Of a stretch of DNA of 64,000 nucleotides, positions 1 to 8,933 are shown in pieces. The stretch comes from Burkholderiales bacterium (GTDB lineage: Bacteria; Pseudomonadota; Gammaproteobacteria; Burkholderiales; Burkholderiaceae_C). Position 1 is the first letter of the stretch. Each line of letters begins with the position of its first letter. Made by a program: the position numbers and the translations under genes. Location: assembly GCA_016703325.1 (NCBI GenBank), contig JADJCH010000018.1:1-64000 (forward strand), given 5' to 3'. Under the pieces are notes generated by a model. That model did not search any database. It was not told the DNA's origin and saw only the letters and a program-made list of their open reading frames with translations.

Positions 1-1388
1 TTCACGCCGTCGGTCAAACCGGGTGCAGCGGGCGCAGCGGGCGCAGCGGGCAGGATCACCGCAAACTCATCGCCCCCCAGGCGGGCCAGCATCTCGCCGG
101 GCCCCACCTGCCGGGCCAGGCGCCGGCCCACTTCGCACAGCACCTCGTCACCCACGCCATGTCCGTGCGTGTCATTGATGACCTTGAAGTCGTCGAGATC
201 GAGGATGAACAACTGCAGCGAGCTGCCCGGCCCCTGGAACAACCCCTGCAGCCGCAGCTGAAAGGCGTGGCGGTTGGCCAGGCCGGTCAGCGCATCGGTG
301 GAGGCCTGTCGGTGCAGGTCGGCGGCCTGTTGACGCTGCACGGTGATGTCCTGCGCCACGCCGCGCCAGCCGCTGTGCTGCCCCTCAACGTCGAACAAGG
401 GGGTGCCGCCGAGCTGCCACCAGGTCAGCCCCTCGGGCGTGAGCAGCGGCAGTTCGACGCCGCGAAACGAGTGGGGCTCGCGCAAGGCGGTGCGCCAGCG
501 CTGCGCTGCCGCTTCGGCCTGCGAGCGCAGCAACCCGTCGGCCGGTGCCAGATCGGCCTGCAGCAGGTCGATCAGCGGGCGCTCCTGCAGCGCCGCGCCA
601 GGCTGCCCGAGCCAGCGCGCCAGCCGCTCGGGCACACGGGTGCAGCGCCCGGCCCGGTCCGTCTCCCACATCCAGTCGCTGGCCTGGCGCTCGAAGTCGC
701 TGAGCAGCATCCCCACCGAGCCCCGTTCGAGCTCGATCTGCGCACGTGCACGGCCCAGGTTGTCGAACAGTTGGGCGGTCGCACGCACCGAGGCCAGCAC
801 CACCCCGACAAACATCAGCAGCAACACGCTGGAGATGCGGTAGACCGTCCCGGACACCTGCCACAGCGACAGCGCCGAACAGGTCGCATAGGGCAGCAGC
901 CAGGAGGCACTGGCGTACGGCACCACCGCCAGGCTCAGCGCACCGGCGGCCATGGCACCGATGGCCACCACGCCCAGCAGGAAACGCCCGTCCGGATCGG
1001 CCTGCGGGAACAGCAACAGGCCGGCCAGCCCGCAGCCCAGGCCGAGGGCAACCCCCCAGACGCTGACCCGGCGGGCCATGCGCCCCCGTTCGTTCGAGGC
1101 CCAGCCCACCCGCAGCAGGTGCCGCGACTCCAGCCAGAACCCCACGCACAACAGCGCCGACACCAGCAGCAGCAGCCCCGCCAGCAGGGGAGCGCCGCTG
1201 CGCCGCCACTGCCAGAACAAGGCCGCCACGGAGGTCAGGTTGGCCAACTGGGAGACAGGGATGAGCTGCAGCGCCACCTGCAGCTGCTCCAGCTCACGCC
1301 CGCCGGTCACCTTTTCAGCGGCCGGTGTCCTGACCGACCCTTTGCGTGCAGCGCCCCACGGCACCGCACGTCCCCATCCATTTTTCAT
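1..1388 (-). CDS. Membrane PAS-GGDEF diguanylate cyclase (3' end beyond window)
   Basis: The minus-strand frame is open from ATG at 1388 to the window edge, so the C-terminus is missing; an EAL domain may follow, as in the paralogue next door. Seen: a hydrophobic N-terminal half with about four to five membrane helices (roughly residues 60-220), a PAS-like segment starting at DWMWETDRAGR, a second PAS core (TWWQLGGTPLFD...GWRGVAQDIT), then DALTGLANRHAF and RLGGDEFAVIL near residue 438, followed by an Ala/Pro-rich run. The GGDEF signature is the active-site loop that makes c-di-GMP from two GTP. The RxxD inhibitory site is not visible upstream of GGDEF. The protein should sit in the inner membrane with cytoplasmic PAS and GGDEF domains. 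It is clearly paralogous along its length to the gene at 1672-4195. The role is known from the family; the signal is unknown. Confidence 0.85.
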   Translation of the reverse strand, partial: MKNGWGRAVPWGAARKGSVRTPAAEKVTGGRELEQLQVALQLIPVSQLANLTSVAALFWQWRRSGAPLLAGLLLLVSALLCVGFWLESRHLLRVGWASNERGRMARRVSVWGVALGLGCGLAGLLLFPQADPDGRFLLGVVAIGAMAAGALSLAVVPYASASWLLPYATCSALSLWQVSGTVYRISSVLLLMFVGVVLASVRATAQLFDNLGRARAQIELERGSVGMLLSDFERQASDWMWETDRAGRCTRVPERLARWLGQPGAALQERPLIDLLQADLAPADGLLRSQAEAAAQRWRTALREPHSFRGVELPLLTPEGLTWWQLGGTPLFDVEGQHSGWRGVAQDITVQRQQAADLHRQASTDALTGLANRHAFQLRLQGLFQGPGSSLQLFILDLDDFKVINDTHGHGVGDEVLCEVGRRLARQVGPGEMLARLGGDEFAVILPAAPAAPAAPGLTDGV

Positions 1389-1671
1389 GCCTGACCCGTG
1401 AATGCTGCGCCGACGGCGCATCTGCCACACCCAACTCAGTCTAGCAGTGGGCCACTCCGGAACTGGCAATCCGGACCGGGCAAAGCGGCAGCGCTGCCAA
1501 ACCGATGCCTCAGAACCTGTGAATGAACCGGCCGTGACCGAGGGACGCGTCCACGGGTGTCCGATCGAGGCGCAAAGCACAGCCATAGCTCGGGCTATGG
1601 CGAGCATTTGCAACGAAGAGCGGGCGCCTGTGGGCGTGGACAGCGGGCATGGAGGGTTCGTTCACAGGTTC
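1389..1671. other. Intergenic region between two c-di-GMP genes
   Basis: This 283-base gap separates the stop of the GGDEF-EAL gene from the start of the next GGDEF gene on the same strand. It holds the palindromic repeat described separately, plus about 120 bases next to the downstream start that probably carry its promoter. No open frame with a recognisable product was seen. Confidence 0.6.
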
Positions 1672-1672
1672 T
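1512..1672. repeat. Palindromic intergenic repeat element with 18-bp terminal inverted repeats
   Basis: The left arm at 1512-1529 (AGAACCTGTGAATGAACC) is the reverse complement of 1655-1672 with one mismatch. Inside are further nested complementary stretches: GTCCACG near 1549 pairs with CGTGGAC near 1635, and CCATAGC (1583-1589) pairs with GCTATGG (1594-1600) around a central loop. The whole element of about 161 bases could fold into a long imperfect hairpin. Its right end reaches the first base of the plus-strand TCA that is the stop codon of the minus-strand gene ending at 1672. Size, terminal repeats and lack of coding suggest a MITE-like or REP-like dispersed repeat (inference). No second copy was noticed in this window. 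Confidence 0.65.
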
Positions 1673-4195
1673 CAGACCTTCACCATCAGCGCAGGCTGCA
1701 ATGGGGTGTGGGCCCATGGCTGCAGCCGCAGCCAATCGGCGCGCGCCACAAAATTGACCACCGCCTCGGCGGGCATCGGCCGGCCGAGGTGGAAGCCCTG
1801 CACCCGCTCGCAGCCCAGCTCGGCCATCTGGTCGAACTGGGCCTGGGTTTCCACGCCTTCGGCCACCGCCTGCAGGCCCAGGGTGCGGGCCAGCGCGAGC
1901 AGGGTGCGTACGATCTCGGCCGACACCACATCGACTTGCGCGGCATGCACGAAACTGCGGTCGATCTTCAGCCCGTCAGCGGCCAACTCGCGCAGGTAGG
2001 CCAGTGACGAGTGCCCGGTGCCGAAGTCGTCCAGCACCACCCGCACCCCCAGCGCACGCAGCTGTGCCAGCACCTCCCGGCTGGCCGGCAGGTCGCGCAG
2101 CAGAGCCGTCTCGGTGACCTCCAGGTCCAGGCGCTGTGCTGCCAGACCGGACTGCTCCAGCGAGCGCTGCACCTGGGCCACCAGGCCCGGCGTGGCCAGC
2201 TGGACCGCAGAGAGGTTGACCGACAGCCGGGGCCCGCCCAACCCATCGACCGGCCAGCGCACTGCCTGTGCACAGGCCTGCTGCAGCACCCAGGCGCCCA
2301 GCGGCACGATCAGGCCGGACTCTTCGGCCGCGCCGATGAAGTCCCCCGGCAGGATGCGCCCGCAGCTGGGGTGGTTCCAGCGCAGCAGCGCCTCAAACCC
2401 GCTCACCCGCCCATCGGCCACCTCCACCAGCGGCTGGTAGAACAGCTCAAAGGCACCGGTTTCCAGCGCGACGGCCAGGTCGGCCTGCACGGCCCGGCGG
2501 CGGGCATGGCGTTCGGCCAGCTGCAGATTGAACGCCTGCACCTGATTGCGACCGGCGTTCTTGGCTGAGTAGAGCGCCACATCCGCCGCTTGCATCAGGC
2601 CGGCCCCGTCCTGTGCATCCTCCGGCAAACGCGCCAGGCCGATGCTGGCACGCAGCTCGATGCGGTGTCCCTGGATCTGGCAGGGCTGACGCAGCATCTG
2701 CAGCAGTTCATGGCCGCGGGCCTCAGCCTCCTGCTCCAGCAGGGCTCCCGGAAGGATCAGGCCGAACTCATCCCCCCCCAGCCGGGCCAGCAACTCGCCT
2801 TCTCGCACACACACGCTGAGCCGGTCGGCCACCTCCTGCAGCAACTGGTCACCCATCAGGTGGCCCAGGCTGTCGTTCACCGCCTTGAAGCCATCCAGGT
2901 CCAGCAGCAGCAGGCACAGCGGCGGCTGGGCAGCGGCAGGATCGGCCAGACCCTCCACAGGCGCGGGCAGCGTGTCGGTCTGGGCATCGAGAACCGGCCG
3001 TGCCGCCTCCACCCGATGCAGACGGGCCTGGAAGGCGCGGCGGTTGGCCAGTCCAGTGAGGGCATCGGTGCGGGCCTGCCACTGCAATTGTTCGGTCTGA
3101 CGGCGCTCGGCGGTCACGTCCTGGGCCACCCCGCGCCAGCCGATCAGCCCGCCCTGGGCATCGAACTGCGGCAGCGCACTCAGGCGCCACCAGGTCCGGC
3201 CTCCCACGCCCTCCAGTGGCAGCTCCAGCCCCCGAAAGGGCCGCGTCTCGGCCAGGCGCTGCTGAAGCCGGGCCAGGGGCGAAAGCACCTGCCCGGTCAA
3301 GGCGGTCGCGGTCAAGGTCTCCTCGGGAGGGCCCGCAGGCACATCCGCCGTGGCGGGCGACCGCTCGAACCAAGCCCACAGTTGCTGCCCACGCAGCCGC
3401 TCGGGTGCCTGGCCAAGCAATTCGCCCAGGCGTTGCGGTACCCGCTTCAGCCGGCCCAGGGGATCGCTCTCCCACAGCCAGTCGCTGGACTGCTGCTCGA
3501 AGTCGCGCAGCAGCAGGGCCACCGATTCCCGCTCGCGCAGCACTTCCTGTTGGGCCCGATGCATGCGAGCAAACACCTGGGCGATCGCCCGCACCGCCAC
3601 CGCCAGGAAGAACAGGTAGGCCACCAGCACGGTGGCAGTCACCGGCACCATCGGGCCGCCACCGGCCACCAGGGCGCACAGGGTACCTGCCCCGGATACC
3701 GCCACCCAGACCAGACCCAGTGCCGGCAGCACCGCCATCTCCAGCGCACCCACGGCGATCATGCCGACCATGGTGCCGCCCATCAGCACACGCTCGCCGC
3801 TGGCCGCCTGCGGGAAGGCCCACCAGACCATCAAGGCCAGCGCCAGCGCCTGCAGGGCGGTCAGCGCCAGCATCTGCAGTCGCACGACCCCTGCGCCCGA
3901 AAACCAGCGGGCCGCGCCGCAACAGCCAGCGGGTGTACGGCCACCAGCACAGACTGCCTGCGGCACTCATCGCGGCCACAAGCTGAACCGCATGCGCCGC
4001 GGGCAGACCCCGGGCCGCCCAGGCCAGCGCCACCAAGGTCAACAGGTGGTTGAACTGCGCAAACGGGGCCAGCTGCAGCATCACCTGCTGCTGCAGCGCA
4101 TCCAATGAGAGATCGGAGCGCCAAACACCGAGAAGCCGGCCCCAGGGTCGAGATCCCTGCGACGAAGAGCCCCCGCCCGTTCGCTCTTTCGACAT
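1672..4195 (-). CDS. Membrane PAS-GGDEF-EAL protein, reading frame broken by one base near 3888-3903
   Basis: Start ATG at 4195 (MSKERTGG...) has AGGA about 13 bases upstream. From there the frame encodes two membrane helices matching the paralogue at 1-1388, to about 3905. The rest (membrane helices, PAS, GGDEF, EAL, stop at 1672) is in another frame. The span of 2524 nt is 3n+1, so one surplus base explains the break. Dropping one G from the GGGG run (plus-strand CCCC, 3888-3891) joins the frames into about 840 residues. Seen motifs: RLGGDEFGLIL near residue 473; EALLRW, VNLSAVQL, EVTETALL, LDDFGTGHSSL, LKIDRSFV and VAEGVET, i.e. a complete set of phosphodiesterase metal-binding residues. 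RxxD is degenerate (REGE). It probably makes and/or degrades c-di-GMP at the membrane. If the frameshift is real, a start at 3966 would give a 764-residue protein lacking the first helices. Confidence 0.8.
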
Positions 4196-4397
4196 GTGCG
4201 TGTCGCCGTCCTGCGGCATTCCCCGTTGTGGTTGGCGACCGGAAGCCCGCCTTCCGATCAGCCGCAGAGGATACGAAGCCCGACTGAGCGACCCGCGAGC
4301 CGGCAGCGCGGCAATGCGAAACAGGTGAAGGAATGCACAGTTGCACACCGGGGCAACGCCTCGGCGTGGTTACCAGACATCGCACCCCGTGTGCCGT

Positions 4398-6410
4398 TCA
4401 AGATTCCGCAGGCGCAGCGCCGCCGCCTGGGAGCGGCCCCGCATCGGCATGCACCCGGTTGCGCCCTTCGGCCTTCGCGGCGTAGCAGGCCGCATCCGCC
4501 GCCTGCATCACCTGGGCAACGCTGCTGCATCCCGGCGCAATCGGCACCACACCCACGCTGGCACCCACCTGCAGCAATTGGTCTTCATGCTGGAGCTCGA
4601 TGCGTTCCACCGCCGCGCGGGCCTTGTCGGCCACCCTGACAGCCGAGTCCAGGTCGCATTGCATCAGCACGATCACAAACTCGTCGCCCCCCAGCCGGGC
4701 CACCAGCTCGTCGCGCCGCACGGTGGCCGCCAGCGCCAGCGCCACCTCGCGCAGCAGTCGATCCCCCACCGCATGGCCGGCGCTGTCGTTGACGGCCTTG
4801 AAGTGGTCCAGATCGATGAACAACGCCGCCGCTGGGGACTCTGCCCGCACCTGCGGCAGCAGGCGCTGCAATTCCGCCTCCAGTGCCCGGCGATTGAGCA
4901 GACCGGTGAGCGGATCGTGGGTGGCGCTCCAGGCCAGCTCGCGGTGGGCGGCCCGCTCGGCGGTCACATCCCGCAGCAACCAGATCGAACCCGCCCGAGC
5001 CTGGCCGGGCTCCACCGGGCGCCCGAGCAGTTCACCGATGAAGTGGCTGCCGTCGCGCCGCACGAATTCCAGGTCGCCGGCAAACTCGCCCCGACCGGCA
5101 TAGGCCTCGGCCACCCGATGCCCCAGGCGGTCGTATTCCTCCTGGCTGGCATGCACGATGCGCGCCGGCTCGCCCTTCAGGGCCTCGGGCTCATAACCCA
5201 ACAGGCTGCAGAACTCATCGGAGACAAACTCGAAGTGCTTCTGAAGGGTGAATGCGATGCCGATCGGCGCGGTGTGCAGCACCGAGCGCATCTTGCGCAG
5301 CAGTTGCTCGTTGTGCTGCTCCACAGCGCTGCGCCGCTGCACCGATTCGCGCAGGGCCTCCACCACGGCGCCGATCTCGCCGCGGGCCTGAGGCCACTCC
5401 TGTTCTGCCACCGCATCCCCCTGTCCCAGACGCCTGGCCAACCCCTCCAGACGCTCCAGCGGCCGCAGCTGCCAGGCCAGCCAGGCCATCAGCAAAAGTC
5501 CACCGGCCAGCCCCACGCACAGTGCGATCCAACCTGACTTGAGCACTGCCGCGTCGAAAGCGCCAAACCAGGCCTGCGGGTCGGCCAGTCGCAGCACCAG
5601 CCACTGCGGCCCGACCACTTCGGCCTGGGCGGCCAGAAGCCCCGGATCGCTGCCGGCCGGCCGCAGCAGCAGGCGGGCGTCGGGATGGGCCAGCACCACC
5701 CCCTGGCGATCGAGCAACACCGTGGTCACCGGCAGGTCCGGCGACGGGATGCGCGGGCGCACCTGCTCCAGTCCACCGCCGGCCACCAGATCGTCCAGCA
5801 GGTCGCGCGAGCCCAGGCGCAGGCCCGCACTGAGCACCGCCCGCACCCGCTTCTCACGGTCCAGCACCGGCACCGCGAAGTACATCATGGAGGCATCGAT
5901 GCGGGCCGCGCGCACCCATTGCGCCACCACCGGTGCGCCACTGTCCAGCACACGACGGATGTCGCTGCGGGTCGGACCGGCCTGCCCCCCCAGACGCACG
6001 CCCTGTTCATCGCGCGTCACCAGCGGCTGCCCGGCGGCATCGCTCAAGACGATCTCGGCAAACAAGGTGGCCGTGGCCTGGCGCTGCTGCATGAAGGCCA
6101 GCAGCGCCTGCCCGTCGCCCAGTCGGCTCACCGGCACCGCTGCGGCGCCGGAATCCAGCGACATCATCATCTGGCGGATGCGCTGGTCCAGGATGCGGGC
6201 CAACATCTGGGCGTTCTGCACCTCCGACCGCTGCAGTACCTGGACCGCCTGACGCCGCACCTGCGCGAGCATCCACCAGGAAGAAGCCAGCAGCGAACCC
6301 GCGATCACCAGCACGCACCACAGGGCCAGCCGGGCCTTGAGCGACAGTTGCCGGCCTGGAGCCGACCGTGAGATGGCAGCAGCTGGGGTGGAAACCGGAG
6401 GTGCGGTCAT
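4398..6410 (-). CDS. Sensor diguanylate cyclase (Cache-like, HAMP, PAS, GGDEF)
   Basis: A 670-residue protein counted from ATG at 6410; a TTG at 6470 would add 20 residues, and neither has a good ribosome-binding site. Seen: an N-terminal helix (ALWCVLVIAGSLLASSWW), a periplasmic region of about 230 residues of double-Cache character with LFAEIVLSDAAGQPL and a repeat-like second half, a second helix (IALCVGLAGGLLLMAWLAW), a HAMP-like linker, a PAS domain (residues about 380-500, GIAFTLQKHFEFVSDEF, ending LLRDVTAERAAH), then DPLTGLLNRRAL and RLGGDEFVIVL near residue 573. The expected activity is GTP to c-di-GMP, driven by an extracellular ligand. Its place beside two other c-di-GMP genes and a chemotaxis operon suggests roles in motility or biofilm switching (inference). 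Confidence 0.87.
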   Translation of the reverse strand: MTAPPVSTPAAAISRSAPGRQLSLKARLALWCVLVIAGSLLASSWWMLAQVRRQAVQVLQRSEVQNAQMLARILDQRIRQMMMSLDSGAAAVPVSRLGDGQALLAFMQQRQATATLFAEIVLSDAAGQPLVTRDEQGVRLGGQAGPTRSDIRRVLDSGAPVVAQWVRAARIDASMMYFAVPVLDREKRVRAVLSAGLRLGSRDLLDDLVAGGGLEQVRPRIPSPDLPVTTVLLDRQGVVLAHPDARLLLRPAGSDPGLLAAQAEVVGPQWLVLRLADPQAWFGAFDAAVLKSGWIALCVGLAGGLLLMAWLAWQLRPLERLEGLARRLGQGDAVAEQEWPQARGEIGAVVEALRESVQRRSAVEQHNEQLLRKMRSVLHTAPIGIAFTLQKHFEFVSDEFCSLLGYEPEALKGEPARIVHASQEEYDRLGHRVAEAYAGRGEFAGDLEFVRRDGSHFIGELLGRPVEPGQARAGSIWLLRDVTAERAAHRELAWSATHDPLTGLLNRRALEAELQRLLPQVRAESPAAALFIDLDHFKAVNDSAGHAVGDRLLREVALALAATVRRDELVARLGGDEFVIVLMQCDLDSAVRVADKARAAVERIELQHEDQLLQVGASVGVVPIAPGCSSVAQVMQAADAACYAAKAEGRNRVHADAGPLPGGGAAPAES

Positions 6411-6576
6411 GTTCAGCGCAGCGGGTGCAGGGATCGGTCGATCGGAGAACCTGAAGTCGAGTTCACCCAATAGAGCAGGTCAATGAGTGTAAACACAGTG
6501 CCGCGATGCGCTTCCAACTGACGCTCTGCAAACTGTTGCGCAGGCGTCAGCCTCCACCGACTCGCCCGAGCAGCAC

Positions 6577-8598
6577 TCAGGCCAGCTTGAAGCGCGTCAT
6601 CGCGTCTTCCAGCGTGTCGCCCTGCTGGCGCAATGCGCCCGAGGCGGTGGACAGCTGCTGCATCAACTGCACGTTGCCGTCTGTGGCCGCACCCACCTCG
6701 CGGGCGAGGTTCAGCACCTCATCGGCCTGGGCGGTGCCGCTGCGCAGCACTTCGACGATGCGGTTCATGCGCTCGTTGATGGCGGTGATGCGCTCCTCGG
6801 TCTGGGTGACCGCCTCGCTGGCCCGCTCACTGAGCCGGTGGCCGTCGGCAATCTCGTCGGCAGAGGCCTTGACGATGCCGGAGATCTGCGTGGCCGCCTC
6901 TGCACTGCGCTGTGCCAGCGCGCGCACCTCCGAGGCCACCACTGCGAAGCCCTTGCCGGATTCACCGGCGCGGGCCGCCTCGATCGAGGCATTCAGCGCC
7001 AGCAGCCGGGTCTGATAGGCCAGCCCGTCGATCAGGCCGACGATGTCACCGATCTCGCGGCTCTTGCCCAGCAGCGTGCTCATGTGCTCGCGCAGGCCAA
7101 CCATGTTGCGCTTGGTGCGCGCCGCGTCGATACGCATCGAGCGGGCATGGTCCACCGCCTGGTCCACCTCACGGCTGCAATCGTCCATCTGGTCGGAGAA
7201 GGACAGCACCCGGTCGGCCATGCGGTGGATGCCGGTGTCGGCCGCCTGGGTGCGTTCGGCCAGGCCTGCGTTGCCGTTGGCGACATCGTGGGTGGCATGG
7301 GCCACCGAGGACACGCCCCGCGACACGGTGGCGAACAGCTCGTTCATGCGCAGCATCGAGGTGCGCAGCGACTGCAGGGACTGCCCCACCTCGTCGTGGC
7401 CGCGCGGCTGCGGGATCTGGCTGAAGTCTCCATCGGCCATGCGGGCGGCATGGCTGCGCAGCACCACCAGGCCACCGTGGATCACGCGGTAACTGCACAC
7501 CAGCGTGTACACCCCCAGCAGGGCACAACCCAGCAGCAGCGCCCCGTCCAGAATCAGCTCCTGCACGGTGTCCTGGCGCTGCGCCAGCACATGCTCGCGC
7601 ATGCTGGTCAGCGCGGCGGCACGCAGTTGCTGCACCCCGCGCAACAGCTGTGGCAGCAGTGGTGGCAGGGCGTCCACGGAGGAGACCCGCGGGTCGGTGT
7701 TGCTGTATTGAACCAGGCGGTTCATGGCCCGCTCGATGCCGACCAGTGCCGCCAGGGCCTGTTCACGCGCAGGCCCGAGCGCTGTGCTGACGGGGGACTG
7801 CAGCGTCTGGCGCATCTGCTGCATCACCTGAGTGGCCTGGCCTTGGGCCAGGGCACTTTCGTGCAGCCGCTGTGCGGTGAGCTGCCCCTGCCAGCGGGGA
7901 TCGACCAGCACCTGCGCAGCCCGTTCGGCCGCGGCCATCAACCGCGGCGCCGGCATCACCAGCCCGACCAGGGCGCTGCGCAGCAGGGGGTCCATGTGGC
8001 TGGTCCCTCCCAGATCGTCCACCAGCAGCTGTTCCGCCCGATCCAGCAGCGACTGCAGCCGCGCCAGCTGCTGCAGTTGGGCCGGCACGTCGTTGGTCGA
8101 TGCAGGGTCGGCACGGCGGTGCGCCGACAGCTCCCTCAGCAACTCGGCGCCTTGCGGGCCACGCTGCGCCAGCACCGCCTCCAGGAACTGCCATTGAGCT
8201 GCCGTCTCGCCCGCTGCGGGAGCCTTGTCCGCCGTCGCAGCGGCTCCGGCAGAAGCCAGGCCGAGAAGGTGTCGAGCCAGAGCACCGCGCTGCTCCTGCA
8301 GCGCCAGAGCCAGGTCGGTGGCCCGCAGGATGGAATCCAGCGTTTCGACGCGACGGTCCAGCGCATGCACCCTTTCCATCTGGCTGCGCGCGTAGTGCGT
8401 CAACAGCATCAGGGTGGGCAAGGAGAGCACCACCAGCAGGATGGCCGTCTTCCACACCATCGAAACATTGCGCAGCAGCAGCATTCCCGGCCCCCAGAGG
8501 CCGTTGTAGCGCGACACGATGCGCAGTTCCTGCAGCAACTGGCGAAAGCCCAGGCGGCCGGCAGCGTTCGGTGCGAGCGGTGTGTTGCGCAGTTTCAT
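6577..8598 (-). CDS. Methyl-accepting chemotaxis protein, transmembrane
   Basis: A 673-residue protein from ATG at 8598 (MKLRNTPLAPN). An upstream GTG extension to 8748 only translates the G-rich repeat tract and is unlikely. Seen: helix AILLVVLSLPTLMLL near residue 50, a helical periplasmic domain of about 250 residues, a second helix (LILDGALLLGCALLGVYTL), a HAMP region (MADGDFSQIPQPRGHDEVG), and the MCP signalling hairpin with tip RLLALNASIEAARAGESGKG followed by FAVVASEVRALAQRSAEAA, ending RFKLA. It signals to CheA/CheW. The N-terminal motif (YNGLWGPG before helix 1) and the RFKLA tail are shared with the MCP at 42480-44540, so the two are paralogues. It is divergent from the short MCP at 8934. 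Confidence 0.92.
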   Translation of the reverse strand: MKLRNTPLAPNAAGRLGFRQLLQELRIVSRYNGLWGPGMLLLRNVSMVWKTAILLVVLSLPTLMLLTHYARSQMERVHALDRRVETLDSILRATDLALALQEQRGALARHLLGLASAGAAATADKAPAAGETAAQWQFLEAVLAQRGPQGAELLRELSAHRRADPASTNDVPAQLQQLARLQSLLDRAEQLLVDDLGGTSHMDPLLRSALVGLVMPAPRLMAAAERAAQVLVDPRWQGQLTAQRLHESALAQGQATQVMQQMRQTLQSPVSTALGPAREQALAALVGIERAMNRLVQYSNTDPRVSSVDALPPLLPQLLRGVQQLRAAALTSMREHVLAQRQDTVQELILDGALLLGCALLGVYTLVCSYRVIHGGLVVLRSHAARMADGDFSQIPQPRGHDEVGQSLQSLRTSMLRMNELFATVSRGVSSVAHATHDVANGNAGLAERTQAADTGIHRMADRVLSFSDQMDDCSREVDQAVDHARSMRIDAARTKRNMVGLREHMSTLLGKSREIGDIVGLIDGLAYQTRLLALNASIEAARAGESGKGFAVVASEVRALAQRSAEAATQISGIVKASADEIADGHRLSERASEAVTQTEERITAINERMNRIVEVLRSGTAQADEVLNLAREVGAATDGNVQLMQQLSTASGALRQQGDTLEDAMTRFKLA

Positions 8599-8933
8599 CG
8601 GACAGGGTTCGGAGTCAGATCCCCTCCCCCAAGCAGGATGCGGGATACAGGACAAGGGATACGGGGTACGGGATGCGGGATACGGGTACCAAGGTTCGGT
8701 ATCGGGCAGGCAATGTCCCACTTGAGCCCCCCCGAACGCACGGGCCATCCCTGCACTGCAGCCTATCCGGCCACGGCGCCGGCCAGGGCCCGATATGCAC
8801 CCCGGTGCATGCGCTTTTTCGCTCTACGCCGCACCCGTGCCGCGCCTAAGGTACAGGCTCAGCGTCCGGGGCCGCAACAGCCCGGCCCGGTTCCGGCGGC
8901 CGATCCGCAGCCTTTTCCGACACCCGAGTACCG
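8599..8933. other. Divergent intergenic region upstream of the chemosensory operon
   Basis: These 335 bases separate two divergently read MCP genes and must hold promoters for both. A G-rich repeat tract occupies 8634-8690. I looked for a flagellar sigma-28 pattern (TAAA, spacer, GCCGATAA) and found only poor partial matches (CTAAGG near 8847, GCCGAT near 8900, wrong spacing), so no promoter is claimed. No convincing small gene was seen. Confidence 0.5.
8634..8690. repeat. Degenerate GGGATAC/GGGATGC tandem repeat
   Basis: Six to seven imperfect units of 7-9 bases (GGGATAC, GGGATAC, GGGGTAC, GGGATGC, GGGATAC, GGGTACC) lie in succession between two divergent MCP genes. On the other strand they would read as repeated Tyr-Pro, unlike the neighbouring proteins, so the tract is taken as non-coding. 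Confidence 0.7.

Noticed and set aside
159..1394. Plus-strand open frame rich in Gln/Arg opposite the first GGDEF gene
   Set aside because: It is antisense to a gene with clear GGDEF and PAS motifs, has low-complexity composition and no recognisable domain.
8634..8690. CRISPR-like repeat array
   Set aside because: Units are only 7-9 bases, imperfect and without spacers.
8599..8748. N-terminal extension of the MCP at 6577-8598
   Set aside because: It would translate the GGGATAC repeat as repeated Tyr/Pro; the ATG at 8598 precedes sequence shared with the paralogue.
8599..8933. Sigma-28 (FliA) promoter for the chemosensory genes
   Set aside because: Only partial matches with wrong spacing were found; no promoter is claimed.
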